Positions 15,748 to 25,523 are shown, numbered from the stretch's first letter. The stretch is DNA of 54,089 nt from an uncultured Muribaculaceae bacterium (GCA_910586455.1 CAJUHX010000008.1:1-54089); one strand, 5' to 3'. The notes: generated from the letters alone by a model not told the origin. Numbers and translations are program-made.

Positions 15748-17904
15748 ATGAACAGAATCATTTTATTCATAGCGCTTTCTCTGATTTCCCCGGCACTCTC
15801 GGCCGGGGAATTTGGAGTGCTGAAGCCGGGTGCTCGTCGGGCACCAATCTGCGACACTGCATACTGTCAGTCCGGCCGCACGGCAATGCCGGCAGCTGAG
15901 GCTCCTGCAGCCGCACGTCCTGATTTTTTTGCCGTTGAACTATCATCAACTCCGTCCATAAGCTCGTTCCGGGCAAGCTACTCCCTGACTACGGCAAAAG
16001 TAATGGAACTGCCACCGATGTCGGGCTACAGCGGTACATCGGTAGGTCGCAATTTCTTGTACATGGACTACAGCGTGAATTCATCGGGCAACATCACTGC
16101 CGTGAACTGGCGAAAAGTCGACATGGATACCAAAAGCATTATATCCACTCAAGCCCAGCAATATGCTCTCGGAGTGTGCATGGACATGACTTATGACCCA
16201 ACCACGTCGACAATATACGGCATATCGGCAGTCAGCGACATTCTCGTAAGCATCGACCCGGAAACCGGCAATGCTTCGCCGGTGGCTCAAACAATGCCGT
16301 TCTATACTCTGTCGGCCGATGGCGCTGGACAACTCTACGGCATAGCACTTGACACCGACACCGGACACGGTGTACTCTACACCGTAAACAAAGTTACCGG
16401 CACCGCCCTCAAGATTGGCGACACGGGCGTAAAAATGCTCACCGACGAAAGCGGCACTATAGCAGCATTCCAGTCGGCGGCGTTCAGTTCGGTCAACGGA
16501 CAGATTTACTGGGCTATGACCAATTCGGAGTATACATCGGCCCTATACCGTGTGGATCCTTCCACCGGTGTTGCCGCATATATGGCCGCATTCCCCGACA
16601 ACGAATCCTATGTGGCGATGTTCGACATGCCCACCCCGGCTCTGCCCGACGCTCCGGCTCCCGTACGCAACATATCTGCCTCTCCGGACGGCATGAATGT
16701 AAAAATCGACTTCACCGCCCCCGACAAAACCGCCGACGGTTCAGATCTGGCTTCAATAACCTCAATCGAGATATTCCGGGGTAATGACACCGAAGCGGCA
16801 TGTAGCCTTAAGGCCCCCAATCCGGGTACTGCATTCTCCTGGACCGATACCGAAGCCAAGGCCGGGTTCAATGCCTACCGGCTTGTAGCAGCCAACGACG
16901 CCGGAGAAAGTCTTCCGGCATACGCATCGACATTCTGTGGTGATGACTACCCATCGGAACCGACCGAAGTAAACGTCCGTATAGACGCTGCCGGACAACC
17001 GGTCATAGAATGGATGCCTCCGCAAACCGGACTCAACGGTTTGCCTCTCGACAGCAACAAACTCTCCTACATGATACAGCGCGACATAAACGGTCGGAGT
17101 GAAATCATAGCCGAAGGCATAACCGATACAAGCTATACCGACACCTCGCTCGACCTTAGCCGCCAGCTGTATCCATACTATTATGTCATAGCAGTTTCTC
17201 CCGCAGGCGAAGGCCGTGTGTCACTCCCGGCAGGAACCTACACCGGACCTGCATACAAACTGCCATTCAGCGAGAACTTCGCTGAGGGCAACCCGGTTTC
17301 GGCTCCATGGGTGATGCAGTCAATCGACCTCGGGGGCGCATGGGAGATAAGTCTGCTTAGTACATTCCCCGGCAGCGGTCCCTATATTGGCGAAGGAATG
17401 CTGGTATTCATCGGGTTCCACTCTGTCGAGGGAGCTGAGGCCAGAATCGCCACACCCATAATGAGCTTCCGTAACGTTTCGCACCCAGAGCTTCGATTCC
17501 ACTTCTACTACCTCGATATGTCGGACCAGGACTTGCGGTTCAACGACCACATGATTGTGGAAATTTCAGTCGACGGCAGACCGTTTGTGCCGGTGGAAGG
17601 CGCCGACTACTACCAGCACGATGCCAATACCCGCTGGACCGAGGTGGTGCTTCCCCTAACCGACTATGCAGGTTCTGAAAAAGTATCAATCGGATTCCAC
17701 GGTTATTCCGGCGGAGGTTTTGACCTTTTGGTCGACAACATCCATGTTGTCGACAAAGATGAGGCAGGAATCGACGACACCCACCTGAATTCCGAACCAG
17801 CCCTGTATTTCAACCTGCAGGGCATACCTGTAGATGAACATAACCTCACGCCCGGTCTTTATATCCGCCGCTCAGGCAACGACATCAAAAAAATAATCAT
17901 CTGA
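15748..17904 (+). CDS. Secreted beta-propeller-like/Fn3 protein with C-terminal sorting signal
   Basis: A 718-residue protein with a signal peptide (MNRIILFIALSLISPALSA). Residues about 80-300 contain repeating YGIxxxxxxLYxV patterns (TIYGISAVSDILVSIDPETG, QLYGIAL, IYWAMTN) that suggest a beta-propeller. Two Fn3-like domains (about 308-495) and a jelly-roll (500-670, LRFHFYYLDMS, FDLLVDNIHVVD) follow. The end (YFNLQGIPVDEHNLTPGLYI, then KKIII) resembles a T9SS type A signal. It lies 30 bp after the previous gene and shares its architecture, so the two are likely related in function at the cell surface. No enzyme motif was recognised. Confidence 0.83.
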   Translation: MNRIILFIALSLISPALSAGEFGVLKPGARRAPICDTAYCQSGRTAMPAAEAPAAARPDFFAVELSSTPSISSFRASYSLTTAKVMELPPMSGYSGTSVGRNFLYMDYSVNSSGNITAVNWRKVDMDTKSIISTQAQQYALGVCMDMTYDPTTSTIYGISAVSDILVSIDPETGNASPVAQTMPFYTLSADGAGQLYGIALDTDTGHGVLYTVNKVTGTALKIGDTGVKMLTDESGTIAAFQSAAFSSVNGQIYWAMTNSEYTSALYRVDPSTGVAAYMAAFPDNESYVAMFDMPTPALPDAPAPVRNISASPDGMNVKIDFTAPDKTADGSDLASITSIEIFRGNDTEAACSLKAPNPGTAFSWTDTEAKAGFNAYRLVAANDAGESLPAYASTFCGDDYPSEPTEVNVRIDAAGQPVIEWMPPQTGLNGLPLDSNKLSYMIQRDINGRSEIIAEGITDTSYTDTSLDLSRQLYPYYYVIAVSPAGEGRVSLPAGTYTGPAYKLPFSENFAEGNPVSAPWVMQSIDLGGAWEISLLSTFPGSGPYIGEGMLVFIGFHSVEGAEARIATPIMSFRNVSHPELRFHFYYLDMSDQDLRFNDHMIVEISVDGRPFVPVEGADYYQHDANTRWTEVVLPLTDYAGSEKVSIGFHGYSGGGFDLLVDNIHVVDKDEAGIDDTHLNSEPALYFNLQGIPVDEHNLTPGLYIRRSGNDIKKIII

Positions 17905-18008
17905 TTATGTAATTATCAATCATCAGTTGCAAAATAGCAGTATAGCGGATATGATATAATAGCCCCGCATGCACCCACGGGGTAACAATATATTGATTTT
18001 AAACAAGG

Positions 18009-18073
18009 AATTCCCTTGGAGGTGATGGTACAAAAACAATGATACATTTTTTACTATCACCTCTAAAGGAATT
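18009..18073. terminator. Long hairpin between convergent genes
   Basis: The arms 18009-18030 (AATTCCCTTGGAGGTG...) and 18052-18073 pair over 22 positions: 19 Watson-Crick, two G-U (as plus-strand RNA) and one mismatch, with a 21-nt loop. It lies between the 3' ends of the secreted-protein operon and ispF, so it probably ends transcription from the left; the G-U pairs mean the plus-strand RNA folds better. A 5-bp hairpin (CCCCG/CGGGG, 17963-17982) lies before it. Confidence 0.5.
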
Positions 18074-18115
18074 GGTTTTCAGAACCATCAGGTCATGCCG
18101 CGCTGCGGCTCATAA

Positions 18116-18610
18116 TTATGCGACACCCTCCTTCGTTACCAGACATACAGCCTCGGCGGCTATACCTTCGCCGCGCCCTGTAAATCCGAGGCGCTCGGTG
18201 GTGGTTGCCTTTACCGATACACGGTCGACAGGCAGCCTCAGGTCGGCAGCTATGTTCTGACGCATCTGCAGTATATGCGGCGCCATTTTGGGGGCTTGCG
18301 CCATTATGGTAAGGTCGACATTGACCGGAGCAAAACCCATACCGCGCAGAATATCCACTACGCCGCGCAGAAGCACCCGCGAATCGGCTCCCTTCCACTG
18401 CGGGTCAGTTTCAGGGAAATGCTTACCTATGTCGCCGGCGGCTACGGCTCCGAGCAGAGCGTCGCTCAAGGCATGCAGCGCGACATCGGCGTCGCTGTGG
18501 CCGAGAAGACCCTTTTCGTATGCAATATCCACGCCGCAGATTATGCAGCGACGGCCTTCCACCAGACGGTGGACATCAAAACCATGGCCTATGCGTATGT
18601 CGGGTATCAT
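18116..18610 (-). CDS. ispF: 2-C-methyl-D-erythritol 2,4-cyclodiphosphate synthase
   Basis: A 164-residue cytoplasmic enzyme of the non-mevalonate isoprenoid pathway, a metal-dependent homotrimer. Family landmarks: GHGFDVHRL with the metal ligands D12 and H14, GHSDADVALHALSDALLGA, DIGKHFPETDPQWKGADS, and the C-terminal VKATTTERLGFTGRGEGIAAEA. Length is normal. Its ATG overlaps the porV stop by 4 bp, an arrangement also known from Porphyromonas gingivalis, where ispF follows porV. The pairing is probably historical rather than functional. Confidence 0.97.
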   Translation of the reverse strand: MIPDIRIGHGFDVHRLVEGRRCIICGVDIAYEKGLLGHSDADVALHALSDALLGAVAAGDIGKHFPETDPQWKGADSRVLLRGVVDILRGMGFAPVNVDLTIMAQAPKMAPHILQMRQNIAADLRLPVDRVSVKATTTERLGFTGRGEGIAAEAVCLVTKEGVA

Positions 18611-19815
18611 CGGCGTTTTCCAAAGAGGTCGCTCAGACCGTCCATATCAAAGGTGAGTGAGAATCGCAGTGTCTGGTCAAGAGGCGAGGTCTGCGCAGTA
18701 GCAAGCATGTACGACGCATCGAGGCGCAGTACATTGAGCGAGAAACCGGCTCCGAAGCCGAAGTACTTGCGACCGCCCTTGAACTCGTTTTCATAATAGT
18801 ATCCCGCGCGCAGGAAGAACTGCTGGTTGTAGCTGTATTCGGCACCGAACGACATGTTTATCTCGCGCAATTCCTCTTTAAAGCCGCCCGGGGCATCGGA
18901 GAACGACTTGAATATGCCGGTAAATGGCGACATGTTCTCCCAGTTCTCAAGGGCTGCCAGATACTCGCGCTGCCCTTCGGTATCCTGCCCATAATCGCTC
19001 TCACGGGGGCGTGCGGGCACCAGCAGCTTGTTCAGGTCAAGGCCCAGAGTAAGGTTGTGGTAGTCGGCAAGCGGAAAAGTGAATGCAGTACCCAATTTCA
19101 GATTTGTGGGCAGAAAGGCAGGGTCTTCGCCGTTATTGAAGCTCACTTTAGTACCTATGTTGCTTATATTCCAACCCCATGACCACTGACACTCGTTGCG
19201 GCCTACCATAGGATAAGTAGTGAAATAACCCGAAATATCGGCCGAGAATGCCGAGGCACCCGTCGACTGGTCGCCGGCATAGGAGTCGGAGAATCCGAGG
19301 TCGGAGAATATATAGCGGAACACCACACCCATGGAGAACTTCTCGGACAGTTTGCGAGAATAGCCGAGGTCAAACGACATCTCGTATGGGTTGAGGCTCT
19401 GGCCTGCATCACCGCTCATATCACCGGTATTAACCTCACCCAGCGAGAAATAGCGCAGCGAGGCACTCAGAGCCTGATTATCCTGCGAGCCGAGTTTCCA
19501 ATAGCCGCTGACATCGGCCAGGAATATGTCGTTGACAAGTTTGCGCAGCCACGGAGTATAGCTGAGCGATACCGCCGCCTTGCTCCAGGCAAAAGCATAC
19601 TTCGACGGATTCCAGAACTGCGAGTATGCGTCGGGGTCTGTTGCCGCGCCAAGGTCGCCCATAGCTGCACCGCGCGCATCGGGTGCAATGCCAAGCGACG
19701 TAACACCGGTCGTAATAGGATTGAACTCGTTTTTAAGGTCCTCGGCTTTAAGGGGCAGAGCCGAGAAAAGCACAGCCAGAGTGGCGAGGAGTATAAGCGG
19801 TAATCTGAATTTCAT
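18607..19815 (-). CDS. porV: T9SS outer-membrane shuttle protein PorV (LptO)
   Basis: A 402-residue outer-membrane beta-barrel of the FadL-like type with a signal peptide (MKFRLPLILLATLAVLFSALPLKA). The mature start NPITTGVTSLGIAPDARGAAMGD, followed by the QFWNPSKYAF segment, is the PorV signature. In T9SS, PorV collects cargo from the SprA translocon and delivers it to the PorU sortase attachment complex. The C-terminus ends in beta strands plus a short DGLSDLFGKRR tail. It overlaps ispF by 4 bp. In many relatives porU is directly upstream; here the upstream neighbour is the divergent nuo operon instead. Assignment is by recognition of family sequence. Confidence 0.9.
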   Translation of the reverse strand: MKFRLPLILLATLAVLFSALPLKAEDLKNEFNPITTGVTSLGIAPDARGAAMGDLGAATDPDAYSQFWNPSKYAFAWSKAAVSLSYTPWLRKLVNDIFLADVSGYWKLGSQDNQALSASLRYFSLGEVNTGDMSGDAGQSLNPYEMSFDLGYSRKLSEKFSMGVVFRYIFSDLGFSDSYAGDQSTGASAFSADISGYFTTYPMVGRNECQWSWGWNISNIGTKVSFNNGEDPAFLPTNLKLGTAFTFPLADYHNLTLGLDLNKLLVPARPRESDYGQDTEGQREYLAALENWENMSPFTGIFKSFSDAPGGFKEELREINMSFGAEYSYNQQFFLRAGYYYENEFKGGRKYFGFGAGFSLNVLRLDASYMLATAQTSPLDQTLRFSLTFDMDGLSDLFGKRR

Positions 19816-20015
19816 ACTTTATGTTGATAATACTTGGTCCGGCCATAAAAATAAACGGCTAATTTATTAAACAGATTTTTCGTCGTTTTATTGTACAGGC
19901 GGCGGGAGTCACTGCAATTTTTGACCCCTGTCCTCGCAATTTGCTACAAATTCACTGTCGCAACCATGGGAAATCAGGGGTAAAGCTTGGAAAATGAAAA
20001 AAAACACGGTAAGTG

Positions 20016-20049
20016 CTTGTGAAAAATCCATAAAATTTTACTACCTTTG
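20016..20049 (+). promoter_or_regulatory. Promoter of the nuo-atp operon
   Basis: CTTG (20016-20019) and TACCTTTG (20042-20049) are separated by 22 nt, close to the consensus. The start would be near 20056, leaving a leader of about 147 nt before nuoA. The leader contains AAACAC and GTGTTT segments that could pair. The rest of the 387-bp gap (19816-20202) holds an ACCCCTG/CAGGGGT inverted pair (near 19923 and 19975) of unknown role and no gene. Confidence 0.65.
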
Positions 20050-20202
20050 CAATCAGAAACACTGTGCCCCTATCGGACAACGCTTGAAATACAATGTGTT
20101 TGCGTAGTTACCATAATGACAACCACGCCATTACATATTTAAAATCCGACATGGCCATAGTATGTTGACCTTGAAATTAGAAACCATACGATAAACAACG
20201 AT

Positions 20203-20583
20203 ATGATACCAACAGCAATTTTCGGAATCGAAAACAATGCATTGCTCGCCCTGACCGCCCTCCTTACCGGCGCCGGTCTGGTGGCGCTGGCACTATGGCT
20301 TGCGGGCTTGATTTCGCCGCGGTCGTTCAATCCCCAGAAAGGAGAGGCTTATGAATGTGGTATACCTACACGCGGCGAATCTATGTCGCAGTTCAAGGTC
20401 GGCTACTACCTGTTCGCCATCCTCTTTCTGATGTTCGACGTTGAAACAGTATTTCTTTTCCCCTGGGCGGTGACTATGCAAAGTCTTGGTGTAGACGGAC
20501 TGCTTAGCATCGCCGTATTTTTTGGTGTCTTAGTGCTGGGCCTCGTTTATGCCTGGCGGAAAGGAGCGCTTGAATGGAAGTAA
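20203..20583 (+). CDS. nuoA: Complex I (NADH:quinone oxidoreductase-like) subunit A
   Basis: A 126-residue membrane subunit with three transmembrane helices (about 10-35, 66-90, 95-118). The conserved loop RSFNPQKGEAYECGIPTRG with its cysteine, and FLMFDVETVFLFPWA, are diagnostic. It lies at the junction of the peripheral and membrane arms, near the quinone site. It is the first gene of the 18-gene array and overlaps nuoB by 10 bp, implying translational coupling. Confidence 0.96.
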   Translation: MIPTAIFGIENNALLALTALLTGAGLVALALWLAGLISPRSFNPQKGEAYECGIPTRGESMSQFKVGYYLFAILFLMFDVETVFLFPWAVTMQSLGVDGLLSIAVFFGVLVLGLVYAWRKGALEWK

Positions 20584-21182
20584 CTACAAAAAGCATGCCA
20601 TACGAGGCATGGAAAGACAACGAATATATCGAAAAGCTCGTCAATGAGCTCAAGGAGAGCGGTACCAACGTAATTGTAGGTCAGCTCGACAAACTAATCA
20701 ACTGGGGGCGGTCTAACTCACTCTGGCCACTTACTTTCGCCACCAGTTGCTGCGGTATCGAATTTGTGAGCCTTGGTGCTGCACGATTCGACATGGCACG
20801 TTTTGGCTGGGAAGTCGCACGCGCCTCGCCCCGTCAGGCCGACTTTATGATGGTGGCCGGCACTATTGTAAACCGCATGGTACCCGTATTCCGCCGTCTG
20901 TACGACCAGCTTGCCGAGCCTAAATATGTAATAGCCTGCGGCAGCTGCGCAATCTCCGGAGGCCCGTTCCGCAAAAGCTACCACGTGGCCAAAGGCATAG
21001 AGGATATCGTTCCCGTCGACGTATTCGTACCCGGTTGCCCTCCCCGCCCCGAAGCCATGATATACGGTATCATGCAGCTTTCGCGCAAAATCAAAGTTGA
21101 GAAATTCTTCGGCGGCGTAAACCGTCAGGAAAAGCAGAAAGAATTCCTTGAATCACACCCGGTCAGCGGCGTCAACGACTAA
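20574..21182 (+). CDS. nuoB: Complex I subunit B (cluster N2 subunit)
   Basis: A 202-residue peripheral-arm subunit that holds the terminal [4Fe-4S] cluster N2, which passes electrons to quinone. The ligands are seen at C59-C60 (SCCGIEF), C125 (CGSC) and C155 (GCPPRPE). It is slightly longer than many homologues at the C-terminus (FGGVNRQEKQKEF...). With NuoCD and NuoI it would form the quinone-reducing module. Confidence 0.97.
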   Translation: MEVTTKSMPYEAWKDNEYIEKLVNELKESGTNVIVGQLDKLINWGRSNSLWPLTFATSCCGIEFVSLGAARFDMARFGWEVARASPRQADFMMVAGTIVNRMVPVFRRLYDQLAEPKYVIACGSCAISGGPFRKSYHVAKGIEDIVPVDVFVPGCPPRPEAMIYGIMQLSRKIKVEKFFGGVNRQEKQKEFLESHPVSGVND

Positions 21183-21228
21183 GCGCCTGGCCTATTACCA
21201 TATACAATTTTAAACAGAAGCAAATAAT

Positions 21229-22848
21229 ATGGCAAATATACAGGAAAAGATCGCAAAGCTCTACCCCGAAGCTACAGTAGAGCAGGCCGACACCCTGACC
21301 ATCACTGTCGACGACGCCAAATGGCATGCCCTCGCTACTACTCTCCGCGACGACTGCGCCATGGACTACCTCATTACCATTGTAGGTATGGACTGGAAGG
21401 AATCGCTCGGGTGCATTTACTATCTGATGTCGTCCAAGACCAACGAAATCGTAAGCGTACGCGTAAGCACAACCGACCGCGAGCGCCCCATGCTCCACTC
21501 CGTAGCCGACCTTTGGCGTGTGGCATGCCTCTACGAACGTGAGGTTTACGACTTCTACGGCATTATATTCATCGGCAACCCCGACATGCGCCGCCTCTTC
21601 CTCAACATCGACTGGAAAGGCTTCCCCCTGCGCAAGGACTACGATGAAAACCCCGCCCTCAACCCCGTGTCGATTGAAAACGAGCGTCAGACCGACCTCA
21701 CCGACACCTGGGTGGAAGAAAACGGCAAGGTGGTAAAGAAAGAAGTCGAAGTGTTCAGCCCCGAGGATTTTGTGGTGAACATTGGCCCGCAGCACCCCGC
21801 CACACACGGCGTTCTCCGTTTCCGCACTGCCGTCGACGGCGAGGAAATCAAGAAAATCGACGTGTATATGGGTTACATCCACCGCGGTGTGGAAAAACTA
21901 TGCGAGTCGCTCACATACCCACAGACGCTCCACTACATGGACCGCCTCGACTACTTCTCGGCCCACAACTACCACCACGGTCTGTGTCTGCTCTTTGAGC
22001 GTGCTGCAGGCATTGAAATATCGCGCCGCGCACAGGTTATCCGCGTGATGATGGACGAGCTGTCGCGTATCGCTTCGCACTGCCTATTCATCGGCACCTA
22101 CTGCATGGACCTTGGCGCAACCACCATGCTCTTCTACACCCTGCGTGTCCGCGAGCAGATTCTCGATATAATGGAGAAGACCTGCGGCGCCCGTATGACA
22201 TTCAACTACGACTGCATCGGCGGTGTAATGCAGGATCTCGACCCCGACTTTGTAAAGGACGTACACGCGCTGCTCGACGTTCTGCCCGCCAACATCAAGG
22301 AATACAACAAGATATTTACCGGCAACGTAATTGCACGCCACCGTATGGAAGGCGTAGGCGTATTGTCCAAGGAGGATGCAATCTCCTTCGCCGTCACCGG
22401 CCCCAGCGGCCGTGCAAGCGGCTGGGCATGCGACATGCGCAAACTCAAACCCTACAGCATCTACTCCGAACTGGACTTCAACGAAGTAATCGCCACCGAA
22501 GGCGACTCCATGGCCCGCTTCAAAGTTCGCATGCTTGAAATCGAAGAGTCTGCCAAGATTCTGGCCCAGCTCGTCGACAACATTCCCGAAGGCGAATACT
22601 GCGTGAAAGTGCCCAAGGTGCTGAAAATACCTGCAGGCAGCTACTTTGAGATTGTCGAAGGTTGCCGTGGCGCATTCGCCCTCTACCTCGAGAGCGACGG
22701 CACCACTAAGCCTTACCGTCTGAAAATAGCTCCGCCCTGTCTGCCTCTCGCAGGCGTGGTCGACCACATCACCCGCGGCACCAAAATTGCCGACCTCATC
22801 ACTATCGGCGGCTCGCTCGACTACATCGTGCCCGACATGGACCGCTGA
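21229..22848 (+). CDS. nuoCD: Complex I fused subunit CD
   Basis: A 539-residue fusion of the 30-kDa (NuoC, about 1-150; DLWRVACLYEREVYDFYGI and FIGNPDMRRLFL) and 49-kDa (NuoD, about 185-539) subunits. NuoD landmarks are NIGPQHPATHGVLRF, the loop that reaches into the quinone pocket, YMGYIHRGVEKL, and the C-terminal DYIVPDMDR. The fusion is known in E. coli and Bacteroides. The two domains are joined by a charged linker (about 155-183). The peripheral arm that receives electrons would be built on it. Confidence 0.97.
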   Translation: MANIQEKIAKLYPEATVEQADTLTITVDDAKWHALATTLRDDCAMDYLITIVGMDWKESLGCIYYLMSSKTNEIVSVRVSTTDRERPMLHSVADLWRVACLYEREVYDFYGIIFIGNPDMRRLFLNIDWKGFPLRKDYDENPALNPVSIENERQTDLTDTWVEENGKVVKKEVEVFSPEDFVVNIGPQHPATHGVLRFRTAVDGEEIKKIDVYMGYIHRGVEKLCESLTYPQTLHYMDRLDYFSAHNYHHGLCLLFERAAGIEISRRAQVIRVMMDELSRIASHCLFIGTYCMDLGATTMLFYTLRVREQILDIMEKTCGARMTFNYDCIGGVMQDLDPDFVKDVHALLDVLPANIKEYNKIFTGNVIARHRMEGVGVLSKEDAISFAVTGPSGRASGWACDMRKLKPYSIYSELDFNEVIATEGDSMARFKVRMLEIEESAKILAQLVDNIPEGEYCVKVPKVLKIPAGSYFEIVEGCRGAFALYLESDGTTKPYRLKIAPPCLPLAGVVDHITRGTKIADLITIGGSLDYIVPDMDR

Positions 22849-22906
22849 CCAACCGGATCAATCAAAAAAGTAATAAATCAATCACAAGCCAAATAAAACT
22901 TAGATC

Positions 22907-23983
22907 ATGCAAGATTTATCAGCAATAACTAATTGGATCCATAGTTTTCTGAGCTCATTCATGCCCGGCTGGCTCACAACCACCGTCGAATGTGTGCTCA
23001 TAGGCGTTGGTCTGCTGTTGGTATACTCACTGCTGGCCCTCTTCTACATCTACTACGAGCGTAAATTCTGTGCCGCCATCCAGTGCCGCGTAGGTCCTAA
23101 CCGTGTTGGTCCGCTGGGCCTGCTGCAGTCGGTTGCCGACATGTTCAAGATTCTTATCAAGGAACTTATCGAACTGAAACATATCGACCGCTTTCTGTTC
23201 GCACTGGCTCCCTATCTGGTAATCATAGCTTCGATGCTGTCATTCGCCGTACTGCCCTGGGGCAACGGTCTGCAGGTAATCGACTTCAACATCGGTATCT
23301 TCTTCCTCATCGCCGTATCGTCAATCGGCGTGCTGGGCATACTGCTCGCCGGCTGGTCGTCGAACAACAAGTTCACTCTTATCGGCGCACTCCGTTCGGG
23401 TGCCCAGATGGTGAGCTACGAACTGTCGATTGGCCTTTCGGTACTCACCATGGTATGCCTTGCCGGCACTACCTCGGTAGGCGGCATAATCGAGGCCCAG
23501 AGCGATCTGTGGTTCATCTTCAAGGGCCACATCCCCGCGCTTATTGCCTTTGTCATCTACATGATTGCAGGTACCGCCGAAACCAACCGCGGCCCGTTCG
23601 ACCTTCCCGAAGCTGAATCGGAGCTCACCGCAGGATATCACACCGAGTACTCCGGTATCCACTTCGGCTTCTTCTATCTGGCCGAATATCTCAACCTGTT
23701 CGTAATATCGGGCGTTGCCGCCCTGCTGTTCTTCGGCGGCTGGATGCCTTTCCACGTACCCGGCTGGGAGAGCTTCAACCACATCATGGACTATATACCC
23801 TCGGTAATCTGGTTCTTCGGCAAGGCATTTGTGCTTTCGGCCATCATCATGTGGTTCAAGTGGACCTACCCCCGTCTGCGTATCGATATGCTCCTTTCGC
23901 TTGAGTGGAAATATCTGCTTCCCATCGGCTTGTTCAACCTCGCCCTGATGGCCTGCATCATAGTTTTCAACCTGCATTTTTAA
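22907..23983 (+). CDS. nuoH: Complex I subunit H
   Basis: A 358-residue membrane subunit with about eight helices that forms the floor of the quinone chamber. Diagnostic segments: YYERKFCAAIQCRVGPNRVG (near 50-69), the loop TNRGPFDLPEAESEL (near 226-240), and YHTEYSGIHFGFFYLAEY with conserved acids in the proton path. It is the last nuo gene before the array is interrupted by atpD, 40 bp later, with no terminator between. Confidence 0.97.
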   Translation: MQDLSAITNWIHSFLSSFMPGWLTTTVECVLIGVGLLLVYSLLALFYIYYERKFCAAIQCRVGPNRVGPLGLLQSVADMFKILIKELIELKHIDRFLFALAPYLVIIASMLSFAVLPWGNGLQVIDFNIGIFFLIAVSSIGVLGILLAGWSSNNKFTLIGALRSGAQMVSYELSIGLSVLTMVCLAGTTSVGGIIEAQSDLWFIFKGHIPALIAFVIYMIAGTAETNRGPFDLPEAESELTAGYHTEYSGIHFGFFYLAEYLNLFVISGVAALLFFGGWMPFHVPGWESFNHIMDYIPSVIWFFGKAFVLSAIIMWFKWTYPRLRIDMLLSLEWKYLLPIGLFNLALMACIIVFNLHF

Positions 23984-24023
23984 TTGAATAAATAATAAAC
24001 CAAAATATACTCAACTCCACACC

Positions 24024-25523
24024 ATGAGCGACAAATATGGAAAAATAGCCCAGGTAATCGGCCCGGTTGTCGATGTGATTTTCGAGGGCGATATGGTGCC
24101 GCCGATTTATACGGCACTGAAAATCGACCGTGAGGATGGCTCGCAGCTTATACTCGAGGTCGAACAGCACATCGGTGAAGACACCGTACGCTGTGTGGCA
24201 ATGGAATCAACCGACGGCCTCCGTCGTGGCATGCGCGTCGACAACCTCGAACGCCCCATCGCTGTTCCTACCGGCGACCAGGTAAAAGGACGTCTGCTGA
24301 ACGTACTCGGCAACGCCATCGACGACCTTGGCGAGCTCGACCGCGAGAATCTCCGTCCGATTCACCAGCCTGCTCCCGAGTTCGACGACCTTACCATAGG
24401 CACCGAAATCCTGTCGACCGGTATCAAGGTAATCGACCTTCTCGAGCCTTACTCAAAGGGCGGCAAGATTGGTCTGTTCGGCGGCGCGGGTGTAGGCAAG
24501 ACTGTGCTCATCATGGAGTTGATTAACAACATTGCCAAAGGCCACGACGGTTTCTCGGTATTTACCGGTGTGGGCGAACGTACCCGCGAAGGTAACGACC
24601 TTCTGCGCGAAATGATTGAGTCGGGCGTTATGCGCTACGGCAAGAAATTCGAAGAAGGCATGGAGCGCGGCGAGTGGAACCTCGACGACGTTGACCGCGA
24701 AGAACTCAAACAGTCGCAGGCAACACTGGTGTTCGGCCAGATGAACGAACCCCCCGGCGCTCGTATGCGTGTGGCGCTGTCGGGTCTGACCGTTGCCGAG
24801 CAGTTCCGCGACCAGGGCAGCGGCGGCAAGGACGTACTGCTGTTCATCGACAACATCTTCCGTTTCACCCAGGCAGGTTCCGAGGTGTCGGCACTTCTCG
24901 GCCGTATGCCCTCGGCTGTAGGCTACCAGCCTACCCTTGCATCGGAAATGGGTGCGCTGCAGGAACGAATCACTTCCACCAAGAACGGTTCGATTACCTC
25001 GGTACAGGCTATCTACGTGCCTGCCGACGACCTTACCGACCCGGCTCCGGCTACCACCTTCAACTTCCTCGACGCAACCACCGTGCTCTCGCGTAAGATT
25101 ACCGAGCTGGGCATCTACCCCGCTGTAGACCCTCTGGAATCCACCTCGCGTATCCTCGACCCGAACATCATCGGCGAAGAGCACTACAACACCGCACAGG
25201 CTGTAAAACAGCTGCTGCAGAAATACAACGAACTCCAGGACATCATCGCCATCCTTGGCGTTGACGAACTCTCCGACGAGGACAAGCAGGTTGTAGCCCG
25301 TGCACGTCGTGCACAGCGCTTCCTGTCGCAGCCTTTCCACGTGGCCGAGCAGTTCACCGGCGTTCCCGGCGTAATGGTGCCTCTGAGCGAAACTATCCGC
25401 GGTTTCAAGATGATTCTATCAGGCGAAATGGACGAATACCCCGAACAGGCATTCCTCAACGTGGGTACTATCGACGACGCAATCGCCAAGGGCAAGAAAC
25501 TCCTTGCGGAAGTAGGACAATAA
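24024..25523 (+). CDS. atpD: F1Fo ATP synthase beta subunit
   Basis: A 499-residue catalytic F1 subunit. The P-loop is GGAGVGKT (153-160); the DELSEEDK-like DELSDEDKQVVARARR segment is near the C-terminus, and GERTREGNDL and LLFIDNIFRFTQAG (Walker B) are all intact. It hydrolyses or makes ATP at the alpha-beta interface. It starts the atp block inside the nuo array. The order atpD, atpC first and atpA, atpG last is the usual Bacteroidota one, so the block appears intact. Confidence 0.99.
   Translation: MSDKYGKIAQVIGPVVDVIFEGDMVPPIYTALKIDREDGSQLILEVEQHIGEDTVRCVAMESTDGLRRGMRVDNLERPIAVPTGDQVKGRLLNVLGNAIDDLGELDRENLRPIHQPAPEFDDLTIGTEILSTGIKVIDLLEPYSKGGKIGLFGGAGVGKTVLIMELINNIAKGHDGFSVFTGVGERTREGNDLLREMIESGVMRYGKKFEEGMERGEWNLDDVDREELKQSQATLVFGQMNEPPGARMRVALSGLTVAEQFRDQGSGGKDVLLFIDNIFRFTQAGSEVSALLGRMPSAVGYQPTLASEMGALQERITSTKNGSITSVQAIYVPADDLTDPAPATTFNFLDATTVLSRKITELGIYPAVDPLESTSRILDPNIIGEEHYNTAQAVKQLLQKYNELQDIIAILGVDELSDEDKQVVARARRAQRFLSQPFHVAEQFTGVPGVMVPLSETIRGFKMILSGEMDEYPEQAFLNVGTIDDAIAKGKKLLAEVGQ

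Noticed and set aside
24453..25340. A 295-codon antisense frame within atpD
   Set aside because: Shadow of a highly conserved gene; the composition (Val-, His- and Gly-rich) is typical of antisense artefacts.
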